Positions 51,415 to 59,874 of a DNA stretch of 64,000 bases are shown one piece after another. The notes beneath the pieces are model-generated. The model saw nothing but the letters and a program-made list of their open reading frames with translations, was not told the DNA's origin and did not search any database. Both the position numbers and the translations under genes were made by a program. The stretch is taken from positions 744,001 through 808,000 of the forward strand of contig NZ_CP049870.1 of NCBI RefSeq assembly GCF_011301715.1, given 5' to 3'. This stretch comes from Sphingomonas sp. HDW15A (GTDB lineage Bacteria; Pseudomonadota; Alphaproteobacteria; Sphingomonadales; Sphingomonadaceae). The stretch's first letter is position 1; every line of letters begins with the position of its first letter.

Positions 51415-52940
51415 TGAAAGTACGCGCACAGATTGCGATGGTTCTCAACCTCGACAAGTGCATCGGCTGTCACACCTGCTCGATCACCTGCAAGAACGTT
51501 TGGACCAACCGCGAAGGCGTTGAGTACGCCTGGTTCAACAACGTCGAGACTAAGCCCGGTATCGGTTATCCCAAGGACTGGGAAAATCAGGAGCGCTGGA
51601 AAGGAGGCTGGATCCGAAAGAAAAACGGCAAGATCCAGCCGCGACAGGGCGCGAAATGGCGGATTCTATCCAAGATTTTCGCCAACCCGCACCTGCCGGA
51701 GATCGACGACTTCTACGAGCCTTACACCTTCGAATACGAGTGGCTGCAAGCGGCGCCCGAACTCCAGGCGCAGCCAACAGCAAGACCGCGTTCTCTCGTG
51801 ACCGGCCAGACGATGAACAAGATCGAATGGAGCGGGAACTGGGAGGACATGCTCGGTGGCGAATTCGAGAAGCGCAGCCACGACAGCAATTTCGAGGGCA
51901 TCGAGAAGGAAATCTACGGGCAGTTCGAAAAGACCTTCATGATGTACCTTCCGAGGCTCTGTGAGCACTGCCTCAATCCGACCTGCTTGGCATCATGCCC
52001 ATCGGGCGCGATCTACAAGCGCGAGGAAGACGGTATCGTCCTGATCGACCAGGAGAAATGCCGAGGCTGGCGAATGTGCGTGTCCGGCTGCCCGTACAAG
52101 AAAATCTACTACAATTGGTCGACCGGAAAATCCGAGAAATGCATCTTCTGCTATCCTCGAATTGAAACGGGGCAGCCGACTGTCTGCTCGGAAACCTGCG
52201 TTGGCCGCATCCGCTATCTCGGCGTCGTCCTGTACGATGCGGACAGGATCGAAGCTGCCGCTTCTGTAGAGGACCCCAAGGACCTTTACCCCGCACAGCT
52301 CGGCGTCTTCCTCGATCCAAACGATGTGTCGGTGCAAGAGGCCGCGAGAGCCGAGGGCATATCCGATCAATGGCTCGAAGCCGCGATCCGCTCTCCGGTT
52401 TACAAGATGGCCATGGAGTGGAAGATCGCCTTCCCGCTCCACCCCGAGTACCGGACGCTCCCGATGGTCTGGTATGTGCCGCCATTGTCACCGATCCAGT
52501 CGGCTGCAGAGGCAGGAAAGATCTCCGCGAAAGACGGCATGCCGGACGTTCGGAGCCTCCGCATTCCACTGAGATATCTCGCGAACTTGCTCACCGCGGG
52601 AGACGAGGAGCCGATAGCGGCTGCCCTGGAGAGAATGCTCGCGATGCGATCCTACATGCGGGCCAAGAGCGTCGAAGGCCGCATCGATGAGAGCATTCCG
52701 GAGCGCGTCGGCCTGACGCGTGATCGCATTGAGGAAATGTACCGGATCATGGCGCTTGCCGCCTACGAGGACCGATACGTCATCCCCACGGCTCGCCGCG
52801 AATTCGACGAGGACGCATACGTACTACGTGGAACTTCGGGCTTTGGTTTTGGCGAGCCCACGCAGGGAAAGAACAAGGTAAACCTGTTCGGCGGCACGAA
52901 GCGGTCGCCCAACAAGCCGGACATGAAAGTTTCGACATGA
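51414..52940 (+). CDS. narH: Respiratory nitrate reductase beta subunit
   Basis: This 508-residue iron-sulfur subunit passes electrons from NarI heme to NarG. Four cysteine groups are visible: CIGCHTCSITCKNVW near residue 16, CEHCLNPTCLASCPSGA near 184, CRGWRMCVSGCPYKK near 217 (tryptophan in place of the second cysteine, as expected for the 3Fe-4S cluster) and CIFCYPRIETGQPTVCSETC near 244. The ATG at 51414 overlaps the narG stop and follows AAAGGAGGTGGC. It overlaps narJ by four bases. Confidence 0.97.
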   Translation: MKVRAQIAMVLNLDKCIGCHTCSITCKNVWTNREGVEYAWFNNVETKPGIGYPKDWENQERWKGGWIRKKNGKIQPRQGAKWRILSKIFANPHLPEIDDFYEPYTFEYEWLQAAPELQAQPTARPRSLVTGQTMNKIEWSGNWEDMLGGEFEKRSHDSNFEGIEKEIYGQFEKTFMMYLPRLCEHCLNPTCLASCPSGAIYKREEDGIVLIDQEKCRGWRMCVSGCPYKKIYYNWSTGKSEKCIFCYPRIETGQPTVCSETCVGRIRYLGVVLYDADRIEAAASVEDPKDLYPAQLGVFLDPNDVSVQEAARAEGISDQWLEAAIRSPVYKMAMEWKIAFPLHPEYRTLPMVWYVPPLSPIQSAAEAGKISAKDGMPDVRSLRIPLRYLANLLTAGDEEPIAAALERMLAMRSYMRAKSVEGRIDESIPERVGLTRDRIEEMYRIMALAAYEDRYVIPTARREFDEDAYVLRGTSGFGFGEPTQGKNKVNLFGGTKRSPNKPDMKVST

Positions 52941-53635
52941 GGCTGACTCTCAGAGCGCTATCCGCGCTCCTTGGATATCCTTCTGATGACTTGAAGGAGC
53001 ATGCCGGGGAGTTGCGTACGGTTATTTCGGATGAGCGTGCGTTGCCACGCCGGGAACAAGATAGGTTGGCGGCGCTCCTGGACGCACTGGAAACTGAGGA
53101 TCTCCTCGACCTCCAGTCGGCATACAGTGAGTTGTTCGATCGCTCCCGGTCGCTGTCCCTCCATCTCTTTGAACATGTGCATGGCGATAACCGGGAGCGT
53201 GGCCAGGCGATGATCGACCTTGGGCAGCAATATCTGTCCAACGGGTTCTTTCTCGAGGCCAACGAACTACCGGACTTCGTGCCCGTCTTCCTGGAATATG
53301 CGTCCTGCCTTACCGACAGCGAGGCGCGCGAAACCCTGGCGCAGCCGGCACACGTTTTCGCAGCTCTCGCCGAGAGGCTGGATAAGCGGGAAACTCCTTA
53401 CGCGGCCATATTTCACGGTCTCGTCTCGCTTGCGGGGGTCAATCTCGACGAAGATGCCAAGGCATCGATCGATCAGAATACGCCGGCTGAAGATCCGCAG
53501 GACATCGATCAGGAATGGGAGGAGGCGCCCGTGTCGTTCAACAGCTCCGCAGCGCATGAAATGGGCGGGCCAACAGGCGTCGTCGCCAAGATCAGGGCTT
53601 CCAACCGTGCGACAAGCCAGGGAGGCCGGGCATGA
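52937..53635 (+). CDS. narJ: Nitrate reductase assembly chaperone NarJ
   Basis: This 232-residue cytosolic chaperone holds apo-NarGH until molybdenum cofactor and FeS clusters are inserted. The TorD/NarJ-type signature is present: LLGYPSDDL near residue 12, then YSELFDRSRSLSLHLFEHVHGDNRERGQAMIDL near 63-95, in which HLFEHVHGD is typical, and ELPDFVPVFLEY. Start and stop overlap narH and narI, respectively, so all nar subunits are coupled. Confidence 0.95.
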   Translation: MRLTLRALSALLGYPSDDLKEHAGELRTVISDERALPRREQDRLAALLDALETEDLLDLQSAYSELFDRSRSLSLHLFEHVHGDNRERGQAMIDLGQQYLSNGFFLEANELPDFVPVFLEYASCLTDSEARETLAQPAHVFAALAERLDKRETPYAAIFHGLVSLAGVNLDEDAKASIDQNTPAEDPQDIDQEWEEAPVSFNSSAAHEMGGPTGVVAKIRASNRATSQGGRA

Positions 53636-54420
53636 ACGCTTTCATCAATCAATTGGCGTTCGGATGGTATCCATACCTCGCCGTGACGGTCCTTGTGGTG
53701 GGGAGCATCTTCAGGTTCGACGCACATCAATTCGGATGGCGGTCGCAATCCAGCCAATTCCTCAGAAGGCGCCAGATGGTCCTTGGTTCGAACCTGTTCC
53801 ACATGGGCATACTCGTATTGCTCATGGGGCATTTCATCGGCCTTCTGACTCCAATCAACGTGTTCGACGCGTTGGGAGTGAGCCATTCATTCAAGCAAAC
53901 GACCGCGCTGGTGGTCGGCGGCATCGCCGGGCTCGCAGCATACGTGGGTTGCACGCTGCTCCTCCATCGTCGGCTGTTTGACGCCCGAATCCGCAAGAGT
54001 TCCTCTTTGGGCGATATTCTCGTCCTCGTGCTTCTCTGGCTCCAGCTCACTTTGGGGCTGCTTACGACGTGGTGGACGCTCGAACACCTCGATGGCAGCG
54101 AAATGGTAAAGTTCATGAACTGGGCGAACGGCATTCTGACCCTGGATCCCGCTGCTCCAGATCGGCTGAAAGACGTGGCCCTGGTGTACAAGCTGCACAT
54201 CATCCTGGGGCTGACGCTGTTCCTGATTACGCCCTTCACGAGGCTGGTTCACATTTGGAGCGCGCCAATATGGTTCCTGATCCGGCCTGGCTACCAGATC
54301 GTGAGGTCGCGACGGCTCGGTCGTAAAGGGTCGCCCACCCGCGGGCCAGCAGGCGTTGCGCCGAGCTATGGCGGCGACACCGTGATGCGCACCGCCCTCG
54401 ACGAAGGTCGCGCAACGTGA
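53632..54420 (+). CDS. narI: Respiratory nitrate reductase gamma subunit (cytochrome b)
   Basis: This 262-residue membrane protein has five helices and binds two b-type hemes that oxidise quinol. Histidine ligands are visible in FHMGILVLLMGHFIG (about residues 55-69) and in LHIILGLTLFLITPFTRLVHIWSAP (the two histidines at about 189 and 206). The C-terminal 40 residues are polar and cytosolic. The TGA lies inside a GTGA that starts the next gene. Confidence 0.96.
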   Translation: MNAFINQLAFGWYPYLAVTVLVVGSIFRFDAHQFGWRSQSSQFLRRRQMVLGSNLFHMGILVLLMGHFIGLLTPINVFDALGVSHSFKQTTALVVGGIAGLAAYVGCTLLLHRRLFDARIRKSSSLGDILVLVLLWLQLTLGLLTTWWTLEHLDGSEMVKFMNWANGILTLDPAAPDRLKDVALVYKLHIILGLTLFLITPFTRLVHIWSAPIWFLIRPGYQIVRSRRLGRKGSPTRGPAGVAPSYGGDTVMRTALDEGRAT

Positions 54421-55324
54421 CTCGCCCTCTCGACGTCATAAACCTCGAGGATCCCTCGCAGCGACTGTCCCCGCACATGATGAGTTCGTGCGAGACAGGT
54501 GGGTGCGGCGGGTCTGAGCCAATGATGCCGCCCCTCCAACCTTCGGCGACGTGAGCGTCAACGGGGTCGAGATTACTCCGGAGGCAATCGCGCAGGAGAT
54601 CCAATATCATCCTGCTCCCGACGCGGAGACAGCGTGGACGGAAGCCGCGCGTGCGCTTGCTGTGAAAGAATTGCTTCTGCAGGAGGCCAGGCGCCTTGGG
54701 ATTGAAGGCACGCCAGAGCAGGACGAAGGCGGGCGGGCAGAAGAAAACGAGGACGCGGTCGTGCGAACTCTGCTCGAGGAAGTCATCAAGCCGGCATTGC
54801 CGGATGAAACGGAATGTCGCCGGTTTTACGAGGCGAACGTTGCTCGCTTTCGGACCCCGGACCTGTTCGACGCTGCTCATATCCTCATCGAACCCGAAGC
54901 CGATGATGAAGCAGGATGGGAAGCCGCGAGGCGCCAGGCAGAAAAAATTATCCATGAAGTCGGCGATAATCAGAATGCCTTTGCCGCTGCTGCACGGTCC
55001 ATGTCGGGCTGCGCTTCCGCGCAGCAAGACGGGTCCTTGGGGCAGATCCGACGCGGCGAACTGGTGGGATCGATTCAAGAAGGCCTTGAGGCGCTTGAAG
55101 ATGGCCAAACGGGCCGGGAGCCCGTGCGATCTCGTTTCGGGTGGCACGTCCTGCGTCTCCACCGCCGACTGCCAGGACGGACTCTTCCATTTGAACACGT
55201 GCGCGACAAGATCGCGGACACGCTTGAAGCGAGGAGCTGGTCAGTGGAGTCTGCCCGCTACGTCGCGGGGCTCGCTGCGAACGGAAAGGTCGAAGGTGTT
55301 CTTATCGACCAAGCTTCCAGCTAA
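54417..55324 (+). CDS. PpiC-type peptidylprolyl isomerase (nar-associated), reading frame broken at 54531-54534
   Basis: The parvulin domain is at the C-terminal part: HILIEPEADDEAG, ARSMSGCASAQQDGSLGQIRRGEL and FGWHVLRLHRR. As given, an open frame begins only at a GTG at 54551 because an upstream 43-codon frame starting at the GTG shared with the narI stop ends early. One extra C in the four-base run at 54531-54534 joins them (MMPPPPTFGDVSVNGVEITP), for 302 residues. The restored N-terminus contains SSCETGGCGG, two cysteines typical of NifM-like proteins in nar operons. It probably aids folding or cofactor insertion in nitrate reductase. It has no signal peptide, so it should act in the cytosol. 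Confidence 0.82.
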
Positions 55325-55665
55325 TGCCAATGTTGGGCGATCTGCTGGGCGCCGCGAGGGCAGGGGCCGGGAATTTCCAGGCTTGGCTTCGTGTCTCCGA
55401 TCCTGCCTTGGCTGAAGCGGTCGATCGCGCAGCTGAGGCAAGCCAGGTCACTGCGACCAGCTTCGTGAGAGCTGCGATCGCGGACTTTTCCCGTTTCGCC
55501 AGTGAAGAGGACTGGGCAACGCTTTCGTCCAATTTAAAGCGAACCGATGACCCGGGAACAGCATGCCTGCTTGCGATGGTGGATTGGCGCTTGACGGTTA
55601 AGACTTGCCAGCAACATGCTCATGAGCCTCACACAGGAGACTTGGCTGATGACCGACCTCAGTAA
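55324..55665 (+). CDS. Nar-cluster small protein, function unknown
   Basis: The gene encodes 113 residues with no signal or membrane segment. It looks helical, with AWLRVSDPALAEAVDRAAEA and FVRAAIADFSRFASEEDW. The tail after about residue 100 (histidine-rich, HAHEPHTGDLADD) overlaps the start of the next gene and its ribosome site, so the true end may be earlier if another base is missing. The ATG shares one base with the PpiC stop (TAATG). I do not recognise the family; co-translation with narGHJI and ppiC implies a nitrate-reductase-related role. Confidence 0.6.
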   Translation: MPMLGDLLGAARAGAGNFQAWLRVSDPALAEAVDRAAEASQVTATSFVRAAIADFSRFASEEDWATLSSNLKRTDDPGTACLLAMVDWRLTVKTCQQHAHEPHTGDLADDRPQ

Positions 55666-55858
55666 AGATCAGCCCGTCCAGGCGCCTCTCAACCCGGCGC
55701 TGAAAAGCACGACCGAGACTTCACATGACACGGAGACGTCGTCGGAAGCGCCGTTCGACACCGCTTCCGCAAAGGAAGGCGAAGGCGAGGGCTGGCCGGT
55801 CATCTGGCTCGTCGTGACAATTCTAGGCGTTCTTCTCGCTGTCTGGTTCCTGGCCTAG
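55649..55858 (+). CDS. Small tail-anchored membrane protein, function unknown
   Basis: The gene encodes 69 residues. The first 45 are polar, acidic and rich in threonine and serine; a single membrane helix follows at the very C-terminus (WPVIWLVVTILGVLLAVWFLA, about residues 49-69). This topology puts the long tail in the cytosol. The ATG at 55649 has an AGGAGA site eight bases upstream and overlaps the preceding gene. An upstream ATG at 55616 lacks such a site. It ends the nar run. Confidence 0.6.
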   Translation: MTDLSKDQPVQAPLNPALKSTTETSHDTETSSEAPFDTASAKEGEGEGWPVIWLVVTILGVLLAVWFLA

Positions 55859-55873
55859 GTTCATACTTAGGCC
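55852..55873. terminator. Hairpin at the convergent end of the nar operon
   Basis: GGCCTA at 55852-55857 pairs with TAGGCC at 55868-55873 around a ten-base loop, between the converging genes. There is no long T-tract, so a bidirectional stop signal is plausible but not certain. Confidence 0.4.
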
Positions 55874-55880
55874 GCGCGAG

Positions 55881-56333
55881 CTAAACGGGTCCCGTCAGCC
55901 GTCTCACGAAGTCGACGGACTCTGCAAATAATCCAAGCTGCTCCAAGGCGCGCCGCCTTTTTGATCCGGGCTTGAACAATCCTCTGGCGTCAAGGTTGTA
56001 GACCACCACCGCGCAGCCCATGCGGTCTGCCAACTCGTCAATTGCGGCGGACAGCGCGTCGCGTACCAGCGGCGTGTGACTAAATTCCAGGGTGACCAGC
56101 GCCTCTATACGAAGCACTTCGCCATATCGGAGATTGCTCCCCACGACGTAGCCTGCGACCCCGTGAATTCGGCGGTCCTCGGCGCGGGCGGCCAGGACAC
56201 CTCCGCCCTGTTCCAGCAAATGCTTCGCAAAGTTGATCCATTGGCCAGTTTCCACGCCAGCGAGGCAGCGGATCAGGGGATAGGCTTCCGAGAGTTCGTG
56301 TGCTTCCAGATTTGAGACGCTCAAGCTGGGCAT
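55881..56333 (-). CDS. GNAT-like acetyltransferase fold protein
   Basis: The gene encodes 150 residues. The order is that of a GNAT N-acetyltransferase: an N-terminal helix with PLIRCLAGVETGQWINFAKHL, a beta strand GGGVLAARAEDRRIHGVAGYVVGS, a core strand YGEVLRIEALVTLE and a C-terminal helix VRDALSAAIDELADRMGC. The acetyl-CoA loop Q/RxxGxG/A is not clear, so activity is uncertain. Its target is unknown. The promoter side carries a weak FNR-like site at 56392-56405, well placed for this gene. Confidence 0.6.
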   Translation of the reverse strand: MPSLSVSNLEAHELSEAYPLIRCLAGVETGQWINFAKHLLEQGGGVLAARAEDRRIHGVAGYVVGSNLRYGEVLRIEALVTLEFSHTPLVRDALSAAIDELADRMGCAVVVYNLDARGLFKPGSKRRRALEQLGLFAESVDFVRRLTGPV

Positions 56334-56391
56334 CGATCCGCCATTGCAGGTTTCGGGAGTTTGAAGCGTAGGCAGGAAAAGCTATGGGACG

Positions 56392-56405
56392 TTGAGCCAG
56401 ATCAT
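56392..56405. promoter_or_regulatory. Imperfect FNR-type box
   Basis: TTGAGCCAGATCAT keeps the TTGA...ATCA core but differs at two positions. It lies between the divergent GNAT-like gene and the second Crp/Fnr gene and could serve either. Confidence 0.45.
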
Positions 56406-56437
56406 TTGCCGGGGACTCGGCGTCAGGAACCGCGATT

Positions 56438-57175
56438 TTGCCGTACCCAGCTCAAGGACCTCTGCAGGAACTCCCGGTCGGGCATCCCTGCGAAGACTGT
56501 CCGATCAGGCCGATCACGATTTGCCGCAGGCTAGATCCAGCTACGCTTGCTGACCTCCGCGCCATGGGCACTATGCAGCGTCTGGAACCAGCGCAGCCGA
56601 TATTTCATGAGGGCGACGCCGTGAGGCGGGTTTTCATGCTCGCCCACGGGTCCTTGAAAATCTATTCACTTCTTGCAGACGGTCGGCGTCAGATCACGGG
56701 GTTCATGTTCCCCGGCGATTTTCTCGGCGTTTCCATCAACGATGAATATGCCTTCTCGGCCGAGGCCCTCGCTAGCAGCGAGCTTTGGTGGTTCACCCGG
56801 GATGCTTTTGACCGGTTCGTCGAAAGCCACCCAAACGTGGAACGAGAGCTCTATCGCCTCGCCGCCCATGAGCTCGCCGCTGCCCAGGCGCAGATGGTGC
56901 TCTTGGGGCGCAAGACTGCTGCGGAACGCGTGGCGAGCTTTTTCCTGACTCTGCTTGAGCGCCGCGAGCTGGTCGAAGGCGAGAGACTGAGTGAATTCGA
57001 CTTACCAATGGGCCGTCTCGACGTCGCCGACTATCTCGGACTGACCAAGGAAACTGTAAGCCGGATGCTTGCGCATCTTCGCGACAGAAACCTTATCCGG
57101 CTAGTCCGGCAGGACCGGATCGAGGTGTTGGACCGTGATGCGCTGAGAGACATGGCCCAGGGATTTGGCGAATAG
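56438..57175 (+). CDS. Second Crp/Fnr-family regulator, lacking the central cysteine
   Basis: This 245-residue regulator has an N-terminus with Cys18-x2-Cys21-x7-Cys29 (HPCEDCPIRPITIC), the same spacing as FnrL. The place where FNR has its fourth cluster cysteine reads ASSELWWFTRD, with tryptophan. A 4Fe-4S cluster would therefore need a different fourth ligand, or the protein senses another signal. The helix-turn-helix has LTKETVSRMLAHLR, which retains the E..S.R contacts for TTGAT sites. The TTG start keeps the cysteine motif in the protein; later ATGs would remove it. It sits next to the nar operon and may act on nitrate or NO genes. Confidence 0.85.
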   Translation: MPYPAQGPLQELPVGHPCEDCPIRPITICRRLDPATLADLRAMGTMQRLEPAQPIFHEGDAVRRVFMLAHGSLKIYSLLADGRRQITGFMFPGDFLGVSINDEYAFSAEALASSELWWFTRDAFDRFVESHPNVERELYRLAAHELAAAQAQMVLLGRKTAAERVASFFLTLLERRELVEGERLSEFDLPMGRLDVADYLGLTKETVSRMLAHLRDRNLIRLVRQDRIEVLDRDALRDMAQGFGE

Positions 57176-57181
57176 GGCAAG

Positions 57182-58408
57182 CTACTTGAGAGCCCACTCC
57201 GCCTGGAGCCAGAGCTTGCGCGTATCGACGCCGTAGTTGTTGGCATTGTAGTCGGCCCACTTGGCGAGCAGCGCGACCCGCCCGACATTGAATCCGAGCG
57301 AGGTGTCCCACTCAGTCCCGTATTTGCTGTTGCCTGCGTCACTATCGAAACGATGGTAGCTAAGCGTTGCGACTAGCGGCTTGATCGCGGGAATCTTCTC
57401 GGATTTGTACGAAAGGGTGACGTAGCTGTCCTGTAAACCACCTGGGGGCGTGGTCAGGAACACGTCGGCCCAACCGTTGAACTTGTGCAGCGTTGCCATC
57501 GGGGTCTGCACAGCCCGGCCGTTATCACTCCCGAGCTTTTCCCAACCGCCATTGAAAGAGAATTCTTTCAGCGTGGCACCAGCGTCTAGCGACCAGTAAT
57601 CGGCTGAATAGTTGAACGGGTTTTTCCCATAGTCAGACTGGCGCGCGTAGCTTGCACGAAGGTTGAATTTCGCGTCAGCCGTGACCGGGATCGAGGTACT
57701 GAGGAAGAGGCCATAGGTTTGGCTGCTGTTCGCAACAAAGAACGATTCATCATAATCCAGGAGGTAAGCGAACACCTTTCCTTGCACGGGTCCGACCTTT
57801 GAACCGGCGCCGGCAAATATGAAATCTCCATCATACGCCGTTCGTGGGCCAGCGTCGGAACCAAAGATCGTGCGCTGCTTGATCGCATAAGTGAGGTCTA
57901 GACTGGACGGACCAGATTTCAGCTCGCCTCGTAATGCATCGAAAGTCTGCTCGTTCTGACGCCAGCCAACGGATCCTACCCAGCGTTGATCGTCCAGATT
58001 GATGCGCTGGCGTCCGAGTGTCACCGTGCCCTTGCCGGCTTTATACTGAAGCTGCAGGCGGTTCAGTTCGATGTTTTGCGGATCGGCAACGACCGAATGC
58101 TCCGGTCTCCATTGCCGTTCGCCCGGGAGCGCGAACGGGAAGGCGTTATAGTTGTTCACGAGCGCCGCGGTGCCCTCAGCTTCCGCAAGAAATGACAGGT
58201 TGCCGATCATTGCCTCGGCGCCGGCACGAATTCGAAGCGTAAGCGCATCGGCGTCTGCCGAAGGCTGGTCGACGTTCTCGAAACGTAAGCGCGATTCAAG
58301 CAGAGGCTTGATTTTGAGCTTTTCACTGTTCGCGGCCTGGGCGGCTCCAACGCCACTCCAACTCAAAAGAAGTGCGCCAAGAACAGCTTTTGTCAGATCG
58401 AGAGCCAT
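57182..58408 (-). CDS. Alginate-export-type outer-membrane porin
   Basis: The gene encodes 408 residues with a signal peptide (LGALLLSWSGVGAAQA, cleavage near residue 25). The mature part is alternating beta strands rich in aromatic residues. It resembles the Alginate_exp (AlgE-like) barrel family: LRIRAGAEAMIGNLSFLAEA and the segment YKAGKGTVTLGRQRINLDDQ. It ends with an aromatic-rich strand (WLQAEWALK). In denitrifying bacteria such porins may pass anions such as nitrate and nitrite; the substrate here is unknown. I chose the ATG at 58408. A FNR-like palindrome lies 73 bases upstream. Confidence 0.85.
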   Translation of the reverse strand: MALDLTKAVLGALLLSWSGVGAAQAANSEKLKIKPLLESRLRFENVDQPSADADALTLRIRAGAEAMIGNLSFLAEAEGTAALVNNYNAFPFALPGERQWRPEHSVVADPQNIELNRLQLQYKAGKGTVTLGRQRINLDDQRWVGSVGWRQNEQTFDALRGELKSGPSSLDLTYAIKQRTIFGSDAGPRTAYDGDFIFAGAGSKVGPVQGKVFAYLLDYDESFFVANSSQTYGLFLSTSIPVTADAKFNLRASYARQSDYGKNPFNYSADYWSLDAGATLKEFSFNGGWEKLGSDNGRAVQTPMATLHKFNGWADVFLTTPPGGLQDSYVTLSYKSEKIPAIKPLVATLSYHRFDSDAGNSKYGTEWDTSLGFNVGRVALLAKWADYNANNYGVDTRKLWLQAEWALK

Positions 58409-58480
58409 CAAATCGCCTTTCGCTGTATCGACATTGCTGCTTGGCGCTTCTCATGCTTAGCGCGGCTGGACGCATCTAAA

Positions 58481-58494
58481 GTGATTTGCGTCAA
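58481..58494. promoter_or_regulatory. FNR-like palindrome between the porin and TauE genes
   Basis: GTGATTTGCGTCAA aligns with TTGAT-N4-ATCAA with two mismatches. It also overlaps a perfect inverted repeat, GATTTG-CGT-CAAATC (58483-58497). Its centre is correctly placed for class II activation of the porin (leader about 38 bases) and of the TauE gene (about 21 bases). Confidence 0.5.
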
Positions 58495-58549
58495 ATCCGA
58501 TCGATCATAGCAACGCGAAATAAAGGGCAGGGCCAGAGAAAGCCGATTT

Positions 58550-59288
58550 ATGGACGCAACGACTGCCGCATTGATCGCATTGCTGATGTTTTTCGCAGCG
58601 GCGCTCTATTCGACCGTTGGCCACGGAGGCGCATCGGCATATCTCGCTATCATGGCGCTATTCGGCGTTGCGCCGGAAACGATGCGGCCAACCGCGCTCG
58701 CTCTCAACCTCGTGGTCGCGGCGTTCGCAAGTTGGCGTTATTGGCGAGCGGGAAAGACCGATACCAGGCTTCTACTGCTGTTTGCGGCCACTGCTGTACC
58801 GGCTGCTTTCATCGGCGGCGGCATCAAGGTCCCAGACGAGATCTACCGGCCCATGGTCGGCGCGATTCTATGGATCGCGGCTATCCGCCTTTTCTGGCAG
58901 CCGCGCCAACTGGCGCACCGCGAAGTCAGTCCCGTCAGTGCGGGCGTGGCGCTTCCATTGGGAGCGGTTCTGGGTCTGCTTGCGGGCCTCACGGGGACCG
59001 GGGAGGCATTTTCCTTAGTCCTTTAATCATTCTCTTTGGTTGGGCGGACGCCAGGCGAACGTCTGGGATCGCTGCAGGCTTCATTCTGCTCAATTCCATT
59101 GCCGGCCTCGCGGGCAACCTGTCGTCGATGCAGGCATTGCCCGCCGAACTGCCGGTTTTCATTATCGTCGTTGCGGCAGGCGCCGTCATCGGGACGTGGC
59201 TGGGGCGGGTCGGTTGCCGAAACCCCGACTGCTGCAAGGCCTCGGACTGGTACTTGTGATTGCCGGAGCAAAGTTGATCCTGACATGA
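58550..59288 (+). CDS. TauE/SafE-type membrane permease, reading frame broken twice
   Basis: This membrane protein of about 246 residues with seven to eight helices belongs to the TauE/SafE (DUF81) family of sulfite/organosulfonate exporters and related anion permeases. The N-terminal repeat has YSTVGHGGASAYLA. The frame is lost at the G run 59000-59003; adding one G restores the second signature GTGGGIFLSPLIILFG. It is lost again at 59202-59205; one more G restores RLPKPRLLQGLGLVLV and the final AGAKLILT. The restored stop overlaps the mobA ATG. A role in molybdate or sulfur handling next to mobA is speculative. Confidence 0.85.
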
Positions 59289-59874
59289 AACGGCAACAGC
59301 TCGCGCTGGCCATACTTGCCGGGGGTGAGGGGCGCCGAATTGGTGGCGGCAAGCCCGTAGTCGAGCTTGGCTCGCAGACGCTGCTCGAACGTGCTGTCGA
59401 ACGAGCAGCAGGCTGGACCGACACGGTCAGCATTGTCCTACGTTCGCGGGATCAGACTGCGACTGGCGGTCTGCCGCAGCTTGTGGATCGTCAGGATATC
59501 GAAGGGCCGCTTGGCGGACTTGCAGCTGCCCTTGCCTGGGCAAATGCCGTTGGCGCCGAGTTCTTGCTCACGATACCCTGCGATATGCCCTTCTTCCCCT
59601 TTGACCTGTGGCCTAGGCTGCTGGATGACATTGGAGAGGCGTCGGCTGCTATCGCGGCAAGTGATGGCCGGCTTCATCCTGTTTGCGGGTTATGGCGAAG
59701 CGATCTGGCTGGACTGATGGAGGATTACGCCTCGACCGGGCGACGTTCACTAAAGGGCTTCGCCGAGATGGTCGGGTTTACACAGGTTGATTGGGTGGCA
59801 GATCCGTTCGATCCATTCTTCAACATTAACAGCCCGTCCGATCTACAATCGGCCCGATCGATTCTGGGGCCTAG
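59285..59874 (+). CDS. mobA: Molybdenum cofactor guanylyltransferase MobA, 3' end probably frameshifted
   Basis: This enzyme adds GMP to molybdopterin to make the MGD cofactor that NarG needs. The nucleotide loop LAGGEGRRIGGGKP is at residues 11-24, the metal-binding site is in TIPCDMPFFP near 100, and the terminal FFNINSPSDL is near 182-191. As given the frame continues 133 bases further to a stop at 60007, deep inside the convergent moeA gene. One extra G in the four-base run at 59866-59869 would end it at the TAG at 59872-59874 after SILGA, giving a normal length of 196 residues and a tidy stop-to-stop junction with moeA. I annotate that end. Confidence 0.85.

Noticed and set aside
54417..54551. 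Separate small gene of 43 codons directly after narI
   Set aside because: Adding one base at 54531-54534 joins it to the PpiC frame and gives a family-like N-terminus, so it is the front of that gene.
58486..59259. Distinct 257-codon gene parallel to the TauE gene
   Set aside because: Only its 3' part is real: it carries the second TauE repeat in the shifted frame. It is one gene broken by two G-run losses.
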